Made by a program: the position numbers and the translations under genes. A model generated the notes under the pieces. It was not told the origin of the DNA. It did not search any database and saw nothing but the letters and a program-made list of their open reading frames with translations. Shown here one piece after another: positions 16,854-24,701 of a stretch of DNA of 64,000 nucleotides; position 1 is the first letter of the stretch, and every line of letters begins with the position of its first letter. Source of the stretch: Paenibacillus kobensis NBRC 15729 (GTDB taxonomy: Bacteria > Bacillota > Bacilli > Paenibacillales > Paenibacillaceae); contig NZ_BILZ01000015.1 of the NCBI RefSeq assembly GCF_004000825.1, forward strand, positions 38,610-102,609. Direction: 5' to 3'.

Positions 16854-17387
16854 TTATTTCGTGTTACGCGAGCGCAGCGCTTCAACGAACGCTTGACCGT
16901 ATTCAGGTAGATCGGGCGGTCTGCGCGCGGAGATGAGATTGCCGTCGACGACGACCGGTTCATCGAACCATGTTGCGCCGGCATTCTCCATATCGTCGCG
17001 AATGCCAGGCGTTGATGTAACTTGCCGGCCGTTTAAGATTTTGGCCGAAATAAGCACCCAGCCTGCGTGGCAAATTTGACCGATCGGTTTGTTCTGTTCG
17101 TTCAATTCGCGCACGATGTCCAGCACCTTCGGATATCGGCGGATTTTATCAGGAGCCCAGCCGCCGGGAACGAGCAGGCCGTCGATCGATGCGCTGTCCA
17201 GTTCATCGTACGACAGGTCGGCGACGGCAGGAACGCCGTATTTGCCGATATGCTGCTTGCCTTTGTCCGGTCCGGCGAACAAGACGGTTGCTCCTTCTTC
17301 ACGTACGCGGTAGACCGGGTACCAGAGCTCTAAATCTTCGAACTCGTCATCGAGCAAACAAATGACCGTTTGATTATGCAGACTCAT
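16854..17387 (-). CDS. DJ-1/PfpI family protein
   Basis: Single class I glutamine-amidotransferase-like domain of the PfpI/YfkM group. The nucleophile elbow GQICHAGW holds C106 with H107 next to it, E15 sits in DDEFEDLEL, and LLVPGGWAPDKIR is the usual oxyanion-side loop. Family members have been described as stress-linked peptidases, chaperones or glyoxalase/deglycases; the exact activity cannot be read from sequence. Length 177 aa is typical. GGAGAG lies nine bases before the ATG. It is transcribed against ptsI. Confidence 0.9.
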   Translation of the reverse strand: MSLHNQTVICLLDDEFEDLELWYPVYRVREEGATVLFAGPDKGKQHIGKYGVPAVADLSYDELDSASIDGLLVPGGWAPDKIRRYPKVLDIVRELNEQNKPIGQICHAGWVLISAKILNGRQVTSTPGIRDDMENAGATWFDEPVVVDGNLISARRPPDLPEYGQAFVEALRSRNTK

Positions 17388-17449
17388 AAGGACAATCTCT
17401 CCATTCCATAATGTAGAACAAGCAATTCCATTGTAACGAAGGTGAAGTC

Positions 17450-17902
17450 ATGAAGCAAACGACCAGCCGCGCCGCATACAGGCAGACTCGTCCGCAATCC
17501 TATTCGAATTATCGGATCATTCCGGCTATAATCGTTATGGCCGCGATTTTCATTTTGTCCGCTCAGCCGGGTAAAGAGTTGAATACCGTTTTTCTGCCCT
17601 GGTTTCAGAAATGGTTTCCTTCAATGGAAGGGTTCAATTGGGGCCATTATGCAGCCTACTTCGCTCTCGGCGTTGCATTCGATTATTATGCCGGGAGACG
17701 ATCCGACCGAATTGCCGTCAAAGGCTGGATCATTATAGCTTGTATTATATATGGGCTGACGGATGAGATTCATCAACTGAGCGTCGAAGGGCGAATGTTC
17801 GATATGAATGATCTGCTGCATGATGCGATTGGAGCATCTACGGCAGTGCTGTTGTTAAGCATTCCGATTGTGCGCCGGCGCTGGAGACGGCTGATTGGAT
17901 AG
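17450..17902 (+). CDS. VanZ-like membrane protein
   Basis: Four hydrophobic segments (about 22-40, 65-80, 91-105, 125-145) with the VanZ signature: HYAAYFALGVAF in the second and GLTDEIHQLSVEGRMFDMNDLLHDAIG before the last. VanZ of Enterococcus gives low-level teicoplanin resistance, while most chromosomal relatives have no known role. Length 150 aa is normal. GAAGGTGAAG precedes the ATG. A small hairpin (about 17915-17934) follows. Confidence 0.88.
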   Translation: MKQTTSRAAYRQTRPQSYSNYRIIPAIIVMAAIFILSAQPGKELNTVFLPWFQKWFPSMEGFNWGHYAAYFALGVAFDYYAGRRSDRIAVKGWIIIACIIYGLTDEIHQLSVEGRMFDMNDLLHDAIGASTAVLLLSIPIVRRRWRRLIG

Positions 17903-18016
17903 TAAAAATTACATCCTCTTAATAGAAGGATTTTATGCGAACGAAGTCGAAACAGTATCCGTTGCAAAAGTCGTAAAGACATGCAACTTACTGCCCTTCC
18001 GGCGAAGGAGTGACTT

Positions 18017-18451
18017 TTGTTGCAGAAGATATGTTCATGCGGACAGACGATGCGAATAAAGCTTCGTACTGTCATTTATTCAGGCAAAGTAGAAATTGAT
18101 AACGTTCCCGTATATACTTGCAAAAAGTGCAGCCGAAGCGAGGTGTACCCTATCGTGAAGCCGGATTTGACTGGTTTGATCGGTAAGCTGGGTGCTCGTC
18201 CGGAGAAGCAAATTTTCAGGTTTAACGAATGGAACGAATGGGCAAATATTTTAGTAGAAGCGTGTAATACGACTAAGCAGCCTGATATGGCTGCCGTCGA
18301 ACGGCTCAAGGCCGACCGGATCGATATGCTGCTTGATCTGTATTCGCTGGCAGAGAAGCTTGGTGATGGTGAATGGAAAGAGGACCTTTCGAAGCGATTG
18401 GCACAAATCAGCCATTCTGCCCATATACATAAAAGCGCTGTAGCTCCGTGA
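18017..18451 (+). CDS. Zinc-ribbon protein of unknown function
   Basis: Start is TTG 18017 with GGAG six bases upstream. Two Cys pairs, C6/C8 and C35/C38 (ICSCGQ and YTCKKC) around VPVYTC, form a probable zinc ribbon similar to YgiT/MqsA-type N-terminal fingers. Residues 60-144 are helical (FNEWNEWANILVEAC, RLKADRIDMLLDLYSLAEKL). No helix-turn-helix of the MqsA type follows, so the resemblance is limited to the finger. Function is not known. A terminator hairpin follows, separating it from the bacilliredoxin gene. Confidence 0.78.
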   Translation: MLQKICSCGQTMRIKLRTVIYSGKVEIDNVPVYTCKKCSRSEVYPIVKPDLTGLIGKLGARPEKQIFRFNEWNEWANILVEACNTTKQPDMAAVERLKADRIDMLLDLYSLAEKLGDGEWKEDLSKRLAQISHSAHIHKSAVAP

Positions 18452-18472
18452 ATATTACTATGTAAATAGGAG

Positions 18473-18489
18473 AGCCAATCCGATTGGCT
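18473..18489 (+). terminator. Hairpin terminator
   Basis: AGCCAATC-CG-ATTGGCTT, followed by TGTTTACACAATTTTT. Confidence 0.6.
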
Positions 18490-18523
18490 TGTTTACACAA
18501 TTTTTATGGAGGGGGATCATGTT

Positions 18524-18880
18524 ATGGCATTTTATGAAACGCTAACTACGGTAGAACAATGGGAGGACGCATCGGCATCCTCCGCAGATCAGCCTTTGTT
18601 CGTTTTTAAACACAGCACACGCTGCTCGGTCAGTGCGGAAGCGATCGAGGCTTGGAACAAGTGGCTCGAGGACAACCAACAATCCGGCATTCGCCAGACG
18701 CTCGTCAAAGTGGTCGAGGACCGTCCAGTCTCGAATGCCATTGCAGAAGAGACAGGGGTTACGCATGCTTCTCCTCAGGCGCTGCTTATTGTAGGCGGGG
18801 AAGTAGTATGGAATACGTCCCATTGGCATATTACGTACGACTCCATAGAGGAACATCTTCGTGCGCATTGCGGAAAGTAA
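18524..18880 (+). CDS. ytxJ: Bacilliredoxin YtxJ/BrxC
   Basis: Thioredoxin-fold protein of the DUF2847 family that acts in the bacillithiol redox system. FVFKHSTRCSVSAEA carries the single active-site Cys C34, and THASPQALLIVGGEVVW supplies the cis-Pro region and following strand. It has the family length of about 118 residues when read from ATG 18524, which has GGAGGGGG eight bases upstream; the ATG 18 bases earlier overlaps that site. Bacillus subtilis has ytxJ close upstream of ccpA as well, so the order is conserved. Confidence 0.92.
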   Translation: MAFYETLTTVEQWEDASASSADQPLFVFKHSTRCSVSAEAIEAWNKWLEDNQQSGIRQTLVKVVEDRPVSNAIAEETGVTHASPQALLIVGGEVVWNTSHWHITYDSIEEHLRAHCGK

Positions 18881-18927
18881 ATTTTTGTCGTATCATTACG
18901 TTAACAATGATACGGTGCGATAAAAAT
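18881..18927. promoter_or_regulatory. Inverted repeat between ytxJ and ccpA
   Basis: CGTATCATT (18889-18897) and AATGATACG (18906-18914) form a perfect arm pair, flanked by ATTTTTGTCG and CGATAAAAAT that extend the symmetry. It could terminate ytxJ transcription or be an operator in front of ccpA; the sequence alone does not decide. Confidence 0.5.
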
Positions 18928-18949
18928 TCGAAGCAATGGAGAGAAGAAC

Positions 18950-19957
18950 GTGACGGTAACCATTTATGATGTAGCAAGAGAAGCAGGCGTGTCGATGGCG
19001 ACAGTATCGAGGGTTGTGAATAATAACCCTAACGTTAAGCCTCAGACCCGTAAGAAAGTATACGAAGCAATTGAACGTCTCGGTTATCGTCCGAATGCTG
19101 TTGCCCGTGGTCTGGCCAGCAAGAAGACGACAACGGTTGGCGTTGTCATTCCCGATATATCCAATGCCATCTTCGCTGAAGTAGCGCGGGGTATCGAAGA
19201 TATTGCTAATATGTATCATTATAATATTATTCTATGTAATGCCGATAAGCGCAAAGAGAAAGAAATCCGCGTCGTCAACACGCTTCTGGAGAAGCAAGTG
19301 GACGGCTTGCTGTTCATGGGCGGCGCTGTTACGGACGAGCATCTGCAAGCGTTTAAGACCGCGAATGTTCCTGTTGTGCTATGTGCAACAACGGACGAGC
19401 AGGGCTTGATTCCTTCGGTCGATATCAACCATGAAGAGGCGGCTTATGATGCCGTACGCACCCTCATTACTAGCGGCCATCGCCGCATTGCGATGATTAG
19501 CGGAACGTTGCAGGATCCTTCGAACGGATTTGCACGCTATCAAGGCTATAAGCGTGCACTGGAGGAAGCGGGAATTGCGGTATCCGAAGATTATGTCCGT
19601 ACGGGCAATTACCGGTATGAATCGGGAGTTGACGCGGTCAAATACTTCTTGGATCTGCCGGAGCGCCCGACGGCCGTGTTCGCCGCAACGGACGAAATGG
19701 CGATTGGCGCCATTCACAGCATTCAAGATGCCGGCTTGAAAGTACCGGAGCATATTTCCGTCATTAGTGTTGATAACAGCCGGATGGCTTCCATGGTACG
19801 TCCTCAGCTCACGACAGTAGCCCAACCGATGTATGACATCGGAGCGGTGTCGATGCGCCTGTTGACGAAGCTGATGAAGAAGGAAGCAGTCGATCAGGCG
19901 AAAGTTATTTTGCCGCACGAAGTCATTACCCGCAATTCGGTAGGAGGCCCCGCTTAA
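18950..19957 (+). CDS. ccpA: Catabolite control protein A
   Basis: LacI-family master regulator of carbon catabolite control that binds cre sites together with Ser-phosphorylated HPr. The opening [23 protein letters not shown] is the CcpA-type HTH, followed by the hinge [20 protein letters not shown] and a periplasmic-binding-like domain with DQ... [11 protein letters not shown] and [17 protein letters not shown]. Length 335 aa fits. The start is GTG 18950 with GGAGAG upstream. The mtnN gene overlaps its stop codon. A cre-like site is visible in front of acsA in the same locus. Confidence 0.95.
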   Translation: MTVTIYDVAREAGVSMATVSRVVNNNPNVKPQTRKKVYEAIERLGYRPNAVARGLASKKTTTVGVVIPDISNAIFAEVARGIEDIANMYHYNIILCNADKRKEKEIRVVNTLLEKQVDGLLFMGGAVTDEHLQAFKTANVPVVLCATTDEQGLIPSVDINHEEAAYDAVRTLITSGHRRIAMISGTLQDPSNGFARYQGYKRALEEAGIAVSEDYVRTGNYRYESGVDAVKYFLDLPERPTAVFAATDEMAIGAIHSIQDAGLKVPEHISVISVDNSRMASMVRPQLTTVAQPMYDIGAVSMRLLTKLMKKEAVDQAKVILPHEVITRNSVGGPA

Positions 19958-20661
19958 TGAATTACGGCACAATCGGCATTATCGGTGCGATGGTCGAGGA
20001 GATTGAACTGCTGCATCAGCATGTCGATGTCAAGGCGGAGAGCGTTAAAGCGGGCATCACCTACTATGAAGGTTTACTGTACGGCAAGAAAGTGATTTAT
20101 TGCAAATCCGGTGTCGGCAAAGTGAATGCGGCTGTATGCACGCAACTGCTTGCCGGCATGGACGTAGATTGTATTCTATTTACAGGTGTTGCAGGCGCAG
20201 TCGATCCGGTGCTTCAGATCGGAGATATTGTCGTCTCTTCATCTTGTGTACAGCATGATATGGACGTTACGCCGCTTGGATTCGTACGCGGACAGATCCC
20301 GTTCCAAGACAATTGGGACTTTCAAGCGGATCCCATACTCGTTAAGCTGGCGCAAGACGCAGCGGAAGAGCTGTTCCCTGGCCGGAATCGGGTAGGCAAA
20401 GTGCTGTCAGGCGATCAGTTCATTGCAAGCCGTGAGTCGGTTAATCAGCTCTACGAGGAGCTTGGCGGCGCGTGTACAGAGATGGAAGGGGCTTCTGTGG
20501 CGCAAGTGTGCGACATGAACCGGATTCCGTTCGTCGTCATTCGTTCGATGTCGGACAAAGCCGACGGCTCTGCACATGTTAATTTTGCTGAGTTCACCGT
20601 TACCGCAGCGAATCATTCCTTTCGTATTGTTGATCACATCATTCGTCATATGGTTCAATAA
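19957..20661 (+). CDS. mtnN: 5'-methylthioadenosine/S-adenosylhomocysteine nucleosidase
   Basis: Hydrolyses MTA and SAH to adenine plus the thioribose sugar, in the methionine salvage and methyl cycle. Motifs: GIIGAMVEEIELL at the start, FTGVAGAVDP, GDIVVSSSCVQHDMD, SGDQFIAS, the ribose-binding CTEMEGAS and catalytic Asp in RSMSDKADG. Length 234 aa is normal. The ATG uses the last A of the ccpA stop codon, so translation is coupled to ccpA. This is unusual compared with Bacillus, where mtnN is elsewhere. Confidence 0.95.
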   Translation: MNYGTIGIIGAMVEEIELLHQHVDVKAESVKAGITYYEGLLYGKKVIYCKSGVGKVNAAVCTQLLAGMDVDCILFTGVAGAVDPVLQIGDIVVSSSCVQHDMDVTPLGFVRGQIPFQDNWDFQADPILVKLAQDAAEELFPGRNRVGKVLSGDQFIASRESVNQLYEELGGACTEMEGASVAQVCDMNRIPFVVIRSMSDKADGSAHVNFAEFTVTAANHSFRIVDHIIRHMVQ

Positions 20662-20697
20662 GACAAGGCGGTTAACACGACCTTGAATAAACCAAAG

Positions 20698-20729
20698 AAG
20701 GACAGCCACTCTAACGAGGGGCTGTCCTT
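20698..20729. terminator. Bidirectional terminator between mtnN and acuC
   Basis: AAGGACAGCC (20698-20707) pairs with GGCTGTCCTT (20720-20729), followed by TTCTT. Confidence 0.85.
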
Positions 20730-20744
20730 TTCTTGTATGTAAAG

Positions 20745-21929
20745 CTATTGATGCAGCACGCGGCTGCACGTTTGTTCGTTCGTCTCCCGTATGGCGCTTC
20801 GTCTTGGCATCGGTGTCCATTCGTCCGTCGAATCGAGCCAATGAACGGGAAGCTCATCTACGCCTCCTGCTGCGTTCGACCATGCGGCCGTCCAATCAGC
20901 GGGCAGCGGGACTGGAGCGGCTTCTGGAGCCGTCTGAGCAACAATCGGGTTGTTCGTTAAAGCAAGCCAAACGTACGACCAGGCACGCGGCACGACTCTC
21001 CAAATGTCATATCCGCCGCCGCCAAGCGCAACCCATCGACCCTCTGTATAACGATCGGCGAGATCGCGAATGATGAGCGGCATTTCGCGATAGATACGCA
21101 TGCTGCAATGCATATGAGAGAGAGGATCTAGAGCATGCGCATCGCAGCCGTGCTGACTGACGATCAGATCAGGTTTGAACATGCGCGCTGCAGCCTCTAC
21201 GGTTGTACGGAAGCTGTGAAGCCACGAATCGTCCTCTGTGTAAGGTTCAAGCGGCACGTTCATGCATGCGCCTACCCCGGCATCGACACCGCGCTCGTGA
21301 ACGAACCCAGTTCCAGGGAACAAAAATTTGCCCGTTTCATGGATCGAATACGTAAATACGGAGTCGTCGTCGTAGAATACCCATTGGACGCCGTCCCCGT
21401 GATGCACGTCGGTATCGATATACATGATCCGTGCTCCATATTTGCGTTGGATACGGCGGATAGCGACGGCTGCATCGTTGTAGATGCAAAATCCGGCACC
21501 CCGATGCGGGAAAGCGTGGTGGAGACCGCCCGCCATATGAAAGGCGCGAGTCGCTTGACCGCTCATAACGGTTTCGGCCGCGTAGACAGACCCGCCTACA
21601 ATGGCAGCTGTAGCGTCATGCATGCCTTGGAAATAGGGTGTATCGTCATCGGACAAACCGAATGCATCGGCTAGTGCGGCAGCATCGGCGACGGGCTTTG
21701 CTTCGCTTAATTGCCGTACGGTACGAACATAGTCCTCACGGTGAACGGTCATAATTGTCTGTTCATCCGCGATAGTAGGTACAACGATTTGATCCTTATT
21801 CAGTGCGCCGCATCGAATAAGCAGGTCGATGGAAGACTGTAGCCGAATCGGATTGAAGGGGTGGTGTTCATGAAACTTGTATAGCTCGGAACCGGGATGA
21901 TGGATGAATACGGCGTTTGCCGTCGTCAT
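20745..21929 (-). CDS. acuC: Acetoin utilization protein AcuC, histone-deacetylase family
   Basis: Zn-dependent deacetylase of the class I/II HDAC superfamily. In Bacillus, AcuC deacetylates and reactivates acetyl-CoA synthetase. Catalytic motifs seen: GGLHHAFPHRGAGFCIYND (His pair), YIDTDVHHGDGVQW (metal Asp/His), SQHGCDAH, and GGGGYD near the end. The 394-residue length includes a divergent C-terminal tail of about 75 residues. AAAGGGG lies ten bases before the ATG. It follows acuA on the same strand and faces acsA, its expected target, across the divergent promoter region. Confidence 0.93.
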   Translation of the reverse strand: MTTANAVFIHHPGSELYKFHEHHPFNPIRLQSSIDLLIRCGALNKDQIVVPTIADEQTIMTVHREDYVRTVRQLSEAKPVADAAALADAFGLSDDDTPYFQGMHDATAAIVGGSVYAAETVMSGQATRAFHMAGGLHHAFPHRGAGFCIYNDAAVAIRRIQRKYGARIMYIDTDVHHGDGVQWVFYDDDSVFTYSIHETGKFLFPGTGFVHERGVDAGVGACMNVPLEPYTEDDSWLHSFRTTVEAAARMFKPDLIVSQHGCDAHALDPLSHMHCSMRIYREMPLIIRDLADRYTEGRWVALGGGGYDIWRVVPRAWSYVWLALTNNPIVAQTAPEAAPVPLPADWTAAWSNAAGGVDELPVHWLDSTDEWTPMPRRSAIRETNEQTCSRVLHQ

Positions 21930-22629
21930 GAGGACGAAACCCCTTTCTGCCGCTCAAAGCGGTTGAAACGAACAATAGGATGATATAACGTGTTTTAGTA
22001 CATGAACCGTTGACGAAACCGGACTCGGTCGAACTTCTCGACGGATGACAGCGGCACTTCGGGCCGACCCGTACCATTAAACAATTGGCGGGATGCGAGC
22101 AAATTTCGGGATCGTCTGTGGCGAACCATACCATGCCAATCGATTGCATGACACGCTCCATCATGTTGCGGTATTCCCATACGCTAAGCTTCATGCCTTC
22201 AAGATCCCAATGCCAGTAATATTCGGTCGTGTATACGATCATCCTGTCCAATTGGCCGTCTGCGAAAGCCGTTTGTATCATGTGCTTGCCGATCCCGCCT
22301 GAGCGGTATTCAGAAGCTACCTCGACAGCGCCTAGCTCGATCAAATCGTCCATACCGGCATCCGACCAACGTTCTAGCTCGTCTGGATAGTGGAATGTGA
22401 CGTAACCGACGATCATATCGCCGTCCCGGCATACAATAATTCGGCCTTCCGGAAGGTCGGCGATTTCAATTAATGCTTCCAATTGGTCGGCAGGCCGGCG
22501 AAAGGCGTGCAGTCCAGGATGCATCTGCAAAGTACGTAAACGGTCAGGAGAAACAGGACCTTCTATAACGAGTTCATGATTATTCAGCGTAACGGTCATC
22601 CGTTGATGCCGCTTAAAATGCTCCAACAT
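21868..22629 (-). CDS. acuA: AcuA protein acetyltransferase, apparently frameshifted near the C-terminus
   Basis: GNAT acetyltransferase that in Bacillus acetylates and inactivates AcsA. LVIEGPVSPDRL, the acetyl-CoA loop ASEYRSGGIGKHMI, TTEYYWHWDLEGMK and FATDDPEICSHPANCLM are all present. After MVRVG the frame continues into an unrelated tail that overlaps acuC. In the next frame the sequence reads PEVPLSSVEKFDRVRFRQ then RFMY and stops at 21995, matching the known AcuA C-terminus. One base appears lost in the GGCCC run at about 22063-22068. Start ATG 22629 has GAGGGTGA upstream; the open frame extends further without a site. Confidence 0.85.
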   Translation of the reverse strand: MLEHFKRHQRMTVTLNNHELVIEGPVSPDRLRTLQMHPGLHAFRRPADQLEALIEIADLPEGRIIVCRDGDMIVGYVTFHYPDELERWSDAGMDDLIELGAVEVASEYRSGGIGKHMIQTAFADGQLDRMIVYTTEYYWHWDLEGMKLSVWEYRNMMERVMQSIGMVWFATDDPEICSHPANCLMVRVGPKCRCHPSRSSTESGFVNGSCTKTRYIILLFVSTALSGRKGFRPHDDGKRRIHPSSRFRAIQVS

Positions 22630-22692
22630 GTCACCCTCTTCATTCGTGATGTATCGGCGTGTGTGCACCCCTGAACAAGTACTGCTACTACA

Positions 22693-22721
22693 CTTATAGC
22701 AAAATTGCATTGTTTTGAAAA
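22693..22721 (-). promoter_or_regulatory. Promoter of acuA-acuC
   Basis: On the minus strand TTTTCA (22716-22721) and TATAAG (22693-22698) are 17 bases apart with TGC directly before the -10 (extended -10). It lies about 65 bases upstream of the acuA start. Confidence 0.6.
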
Positions 22722-22744
22722 GGATAGTCTAGCTCTTGCATCTA

Positions 22745-22781
22745 TGCTATAATAGCCTACGTGAAATGAAAACGCATACTT
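22745..22781 (+). promoter_or_regulatory. acsA promoter (extended -10) with a downstream cre-like site
   Basis: TGCTATAAT (22745-22753) is an extended -10 without a good -35. ATGAAAACGCATACTT (22766-22781) matches the cre consensus WTGNNARCGNWWWCAW at all but one position and sits just after the expected start of transcription. That is the place for repression or roadblock by CcpA, known for acsA of Bacillus subtilis. Confidence 0.65.
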
Positions 22782-22835
22782 ATAACCGGTTTGTCTTTCA
22801 ATTCGGATAGCCTAGATGGGGAGATGATATACCAT

Positions 22836-24560
22836 ATGATCAACTTACATCAAGAACGAATTCCGGCAACAACGAGCCGCTCTAATATAGGTAACTATGA
22901 AACGGCACGCGAGCAATTTGATTGGAAGCAAGTGGAAGAACGGTTTACTTGGCATGAAACAGGACAGGTTAATATGGCCTATGAGGCAATTGACCGTCAT
23001 GTGCAAGAAGGCAAGGGAAGCAAAGTTGCGTTACATTACAGCGATGCGGCTAGAGATGAGAGCTGGACGTATGAACAGCTCAGCGTACACTCCAATCGGT
23101 TCGCCAACGTTCTCCGGAAGCATGGCGTAGGGAAGGGCGACCGTGTATTTATTTTCATGCCGCGTACGCCGGAGCTCTATGTCAGCCTGCTGGGCACGTT
23201 GAAGGTTGGTGCCGTTGTCGGCCCGCTGTTCGAAGCTTTCATGGAAACGGCTGTGAAAGACCGCTTGCTGGACAGCGGCGCGAAAGCGATCGTAACGACG
23301 CCTTCGCTGCTGGGTCGGATCAAGCGTGATGAGCTGCCGGAATTGGAGCACATCATCGTGTTTGGCGAGACGGATCAACTGGGCAATGGAATCGTCAGCT
23401 ACGAACAGGAGATGAGCACAGCTTCCGATGAAGCGGCGATTGAATGGCTCGGACGGGAAGATGGACTTATTCTTCATTACACGTCCGGTTCGACGGGCAA
23501 GCCGAAAGGCGTATTCCATGTACAGAATGCAATGCTGCAGCATTATTATACAGGCAAGGTCGTTCTAGACCTTCGCGAGGACGATATTTACTGGTGTACG
23601 GCCGACCCAGGTTGGGTAACAGGTACATCATACGGTATATTCGCTCCATGGCTGAACGGCGCGACGAACGTTATCCGGGGCGGACGCTTCAGTCCGCAGG
23701 ATTGGTACGGCACGATTCAGCGTTATGGCGTAACGGTATGGTACAGCGCGCCAACCGCATTCCGCATGCTGATGGGTGCAGGGGACGATGTAGCGTCCGG
23801 CTTCGACTTGTCGAGCTTACGCCACGTACTGAGCGTAGGAGAGCCGCTCAACCCTGAGGTCGTCCGTTGGGGGCTGAAAACGTACAATCAACGTATTCAC
23901 GATACGTGGTGGATGACGGAAACAGGCGGCCAGCTCATCTGTAACTATCCATCTATGGATATTAAGCCTGGTTCGATGGGCAAGCCTATCCCTGGCGTAC
24001 GAGCTGCGATTATCGATGATCAAGGCAATGAGCTGCCGCCTTACCGGATGGGCAACCTGGCGGTTGCAACGCCATGGCCGTCGATGATGCGCCGCGTTTG
24101 GAACAACGAAGCAAAATACGAAGAGTATTTCCGTATTAACGGCTGGTACATTTCCGGCGACTCGGCTTATATGGATGAGGACGGCTATTTCTGGTTCCAA
24201 GGCCGGATCGACGACGTTATCAACACGTCCGGCGAGCGGGTAGGACCATTCGAGGTTGAGAGCAAGCTGGTCGAGCATCCTGCTGTTGCAGAAGCGGGCG
24301 TAATCGGCAAGCCGGATCCGCTTCGCGGCGAAATTATTAAAGCGTTCATCGCGCTCCGTGAAGGATTTGTCCCTTCTGACGAGCTGAAGGACGATATCGC
24401 GAAATTCGTCAAAGTGGGACTGTCTGCGCATGCAGCGCCGCGCGAGATCGAGTTCAAGGATAAGCTGCCTAAGACGCGCAGCGGCAAGATTATGCGCCGC
24501 GTTCTGAAAGCTTGGGAACTGAATTTGCCAACTGGCGACTTGTCAACAATCGAGGATTAA
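22836..24560 (+). CDS. acsA: Acetyl-CoA synthetase (AMP-forming)
   Basis: Activates acetate to acetyl-CoA by way of acetyl-AMP. ANL-superfamily motifs: YTSGSTGKPKGV (P-loop), TADPGWVTGTSYGIFAPW, DTWWMTETGGQ, SGDSAYMDEDGYFWFQGRIDDVI and the C-terminal PKTRSGKIMRR, whose Lys is the target of AcuA acetylation. It closely resembles the short Bacillus AcsA. The frame is open from TTG 22791; ATG 22836 with GGGGAG about twelve bases upstream is preferred and gives 574 residues. It is divergent from acuA-acuC, forming an acetylation/deacetylation switch locus. Confidence 0.95.
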   Translation: MINLHQERIPATTSRSNIGNYETAREQFDWKQVEERFTWHETGQVNMAYEAIDRHVQEGKGSKVALHYSDAARDESWTYEQLSVHSNRFANVLRKHGVGKGDRVFIFMPRTPELYVSLLGTLKVGAVVGPLFEAFMETAVKDRLLDSGAKAIVTTPSLLGRIKRDELPELEHIIVFGETDQLGNGIVSYEQEMSTASDEAAIEWLGREDGLILHYTSGSTGKPKGVFHVQNAMLQHYYTGKVVLDLREDDIYWCTADPGWVTGTSYGIFAPWLNGATNVIRGGRFSPQDWYGTIQRYGVTVWYSAPTAFRMLMGAGDDVASGFDLSSLRHVLSVGEPLNPEVVRWGLKTYNQRIHDTWWMTETGGQLICNYPSMDIKPGSMGKPIPGVRAAIIDDQGNELPPYRMGNLAVATPWPSMMRRVWNNEAKYEEYFRINGWYISGDSAYMDEDGYFWFQGRIDDVINTSGERVGPFEVESKLVEHPAVAEAGVIGKPDPLRGEIIKAFIALREGFVPSDELKDDIAKFVKVGLSAHAAPREIEFKDKLPKTRSGKIMRRVLKAWELNLPTGDLSTIED

Positions 24561-24566
24561 AGAAAT

Positions 24567-24619
24567 AGGGATTGGTTTGAAGCTTCCGTTACAACGGGCT
24601 TCAGGCTAATCCCTTTTTA
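24567..24619 (+). terminator. Terminator of acsA
   Basis: AGGGATT (24567-24573) with AATCCCT (24608-24614), inner GAAGC/GCTTC stem, then TTTTT. Confidence 0.8.
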
Positions 24620-24637
24620 ATTTGTTAGGTAACGAAG

Positions 24638-24684
24638 AAGAGCGATCCGGCAGCGGCGTTATACCGCTGTGGATCGCTCTTTTG
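24638..24684. terminator. Second, bidirectional terminator (acsA / PBP gene)
   Basis: AAGAGCGATCC (24638-24648) with GGATCGCTCTT (24671-24681) and an inner CAGCGG/CCGCTG stem. T-run on the plus strand; it also follows the minus-strand PBP gene. Confidence 0.8.
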
Positions 24685-24701
24685 TTGCTGTATGACTAAC
24701 G

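Noticed and set aside
21995..22180. Separate 61-aa minus-strand gene
   Set aside because: It is the displaced C-terminus of acuA, not an independent gene.
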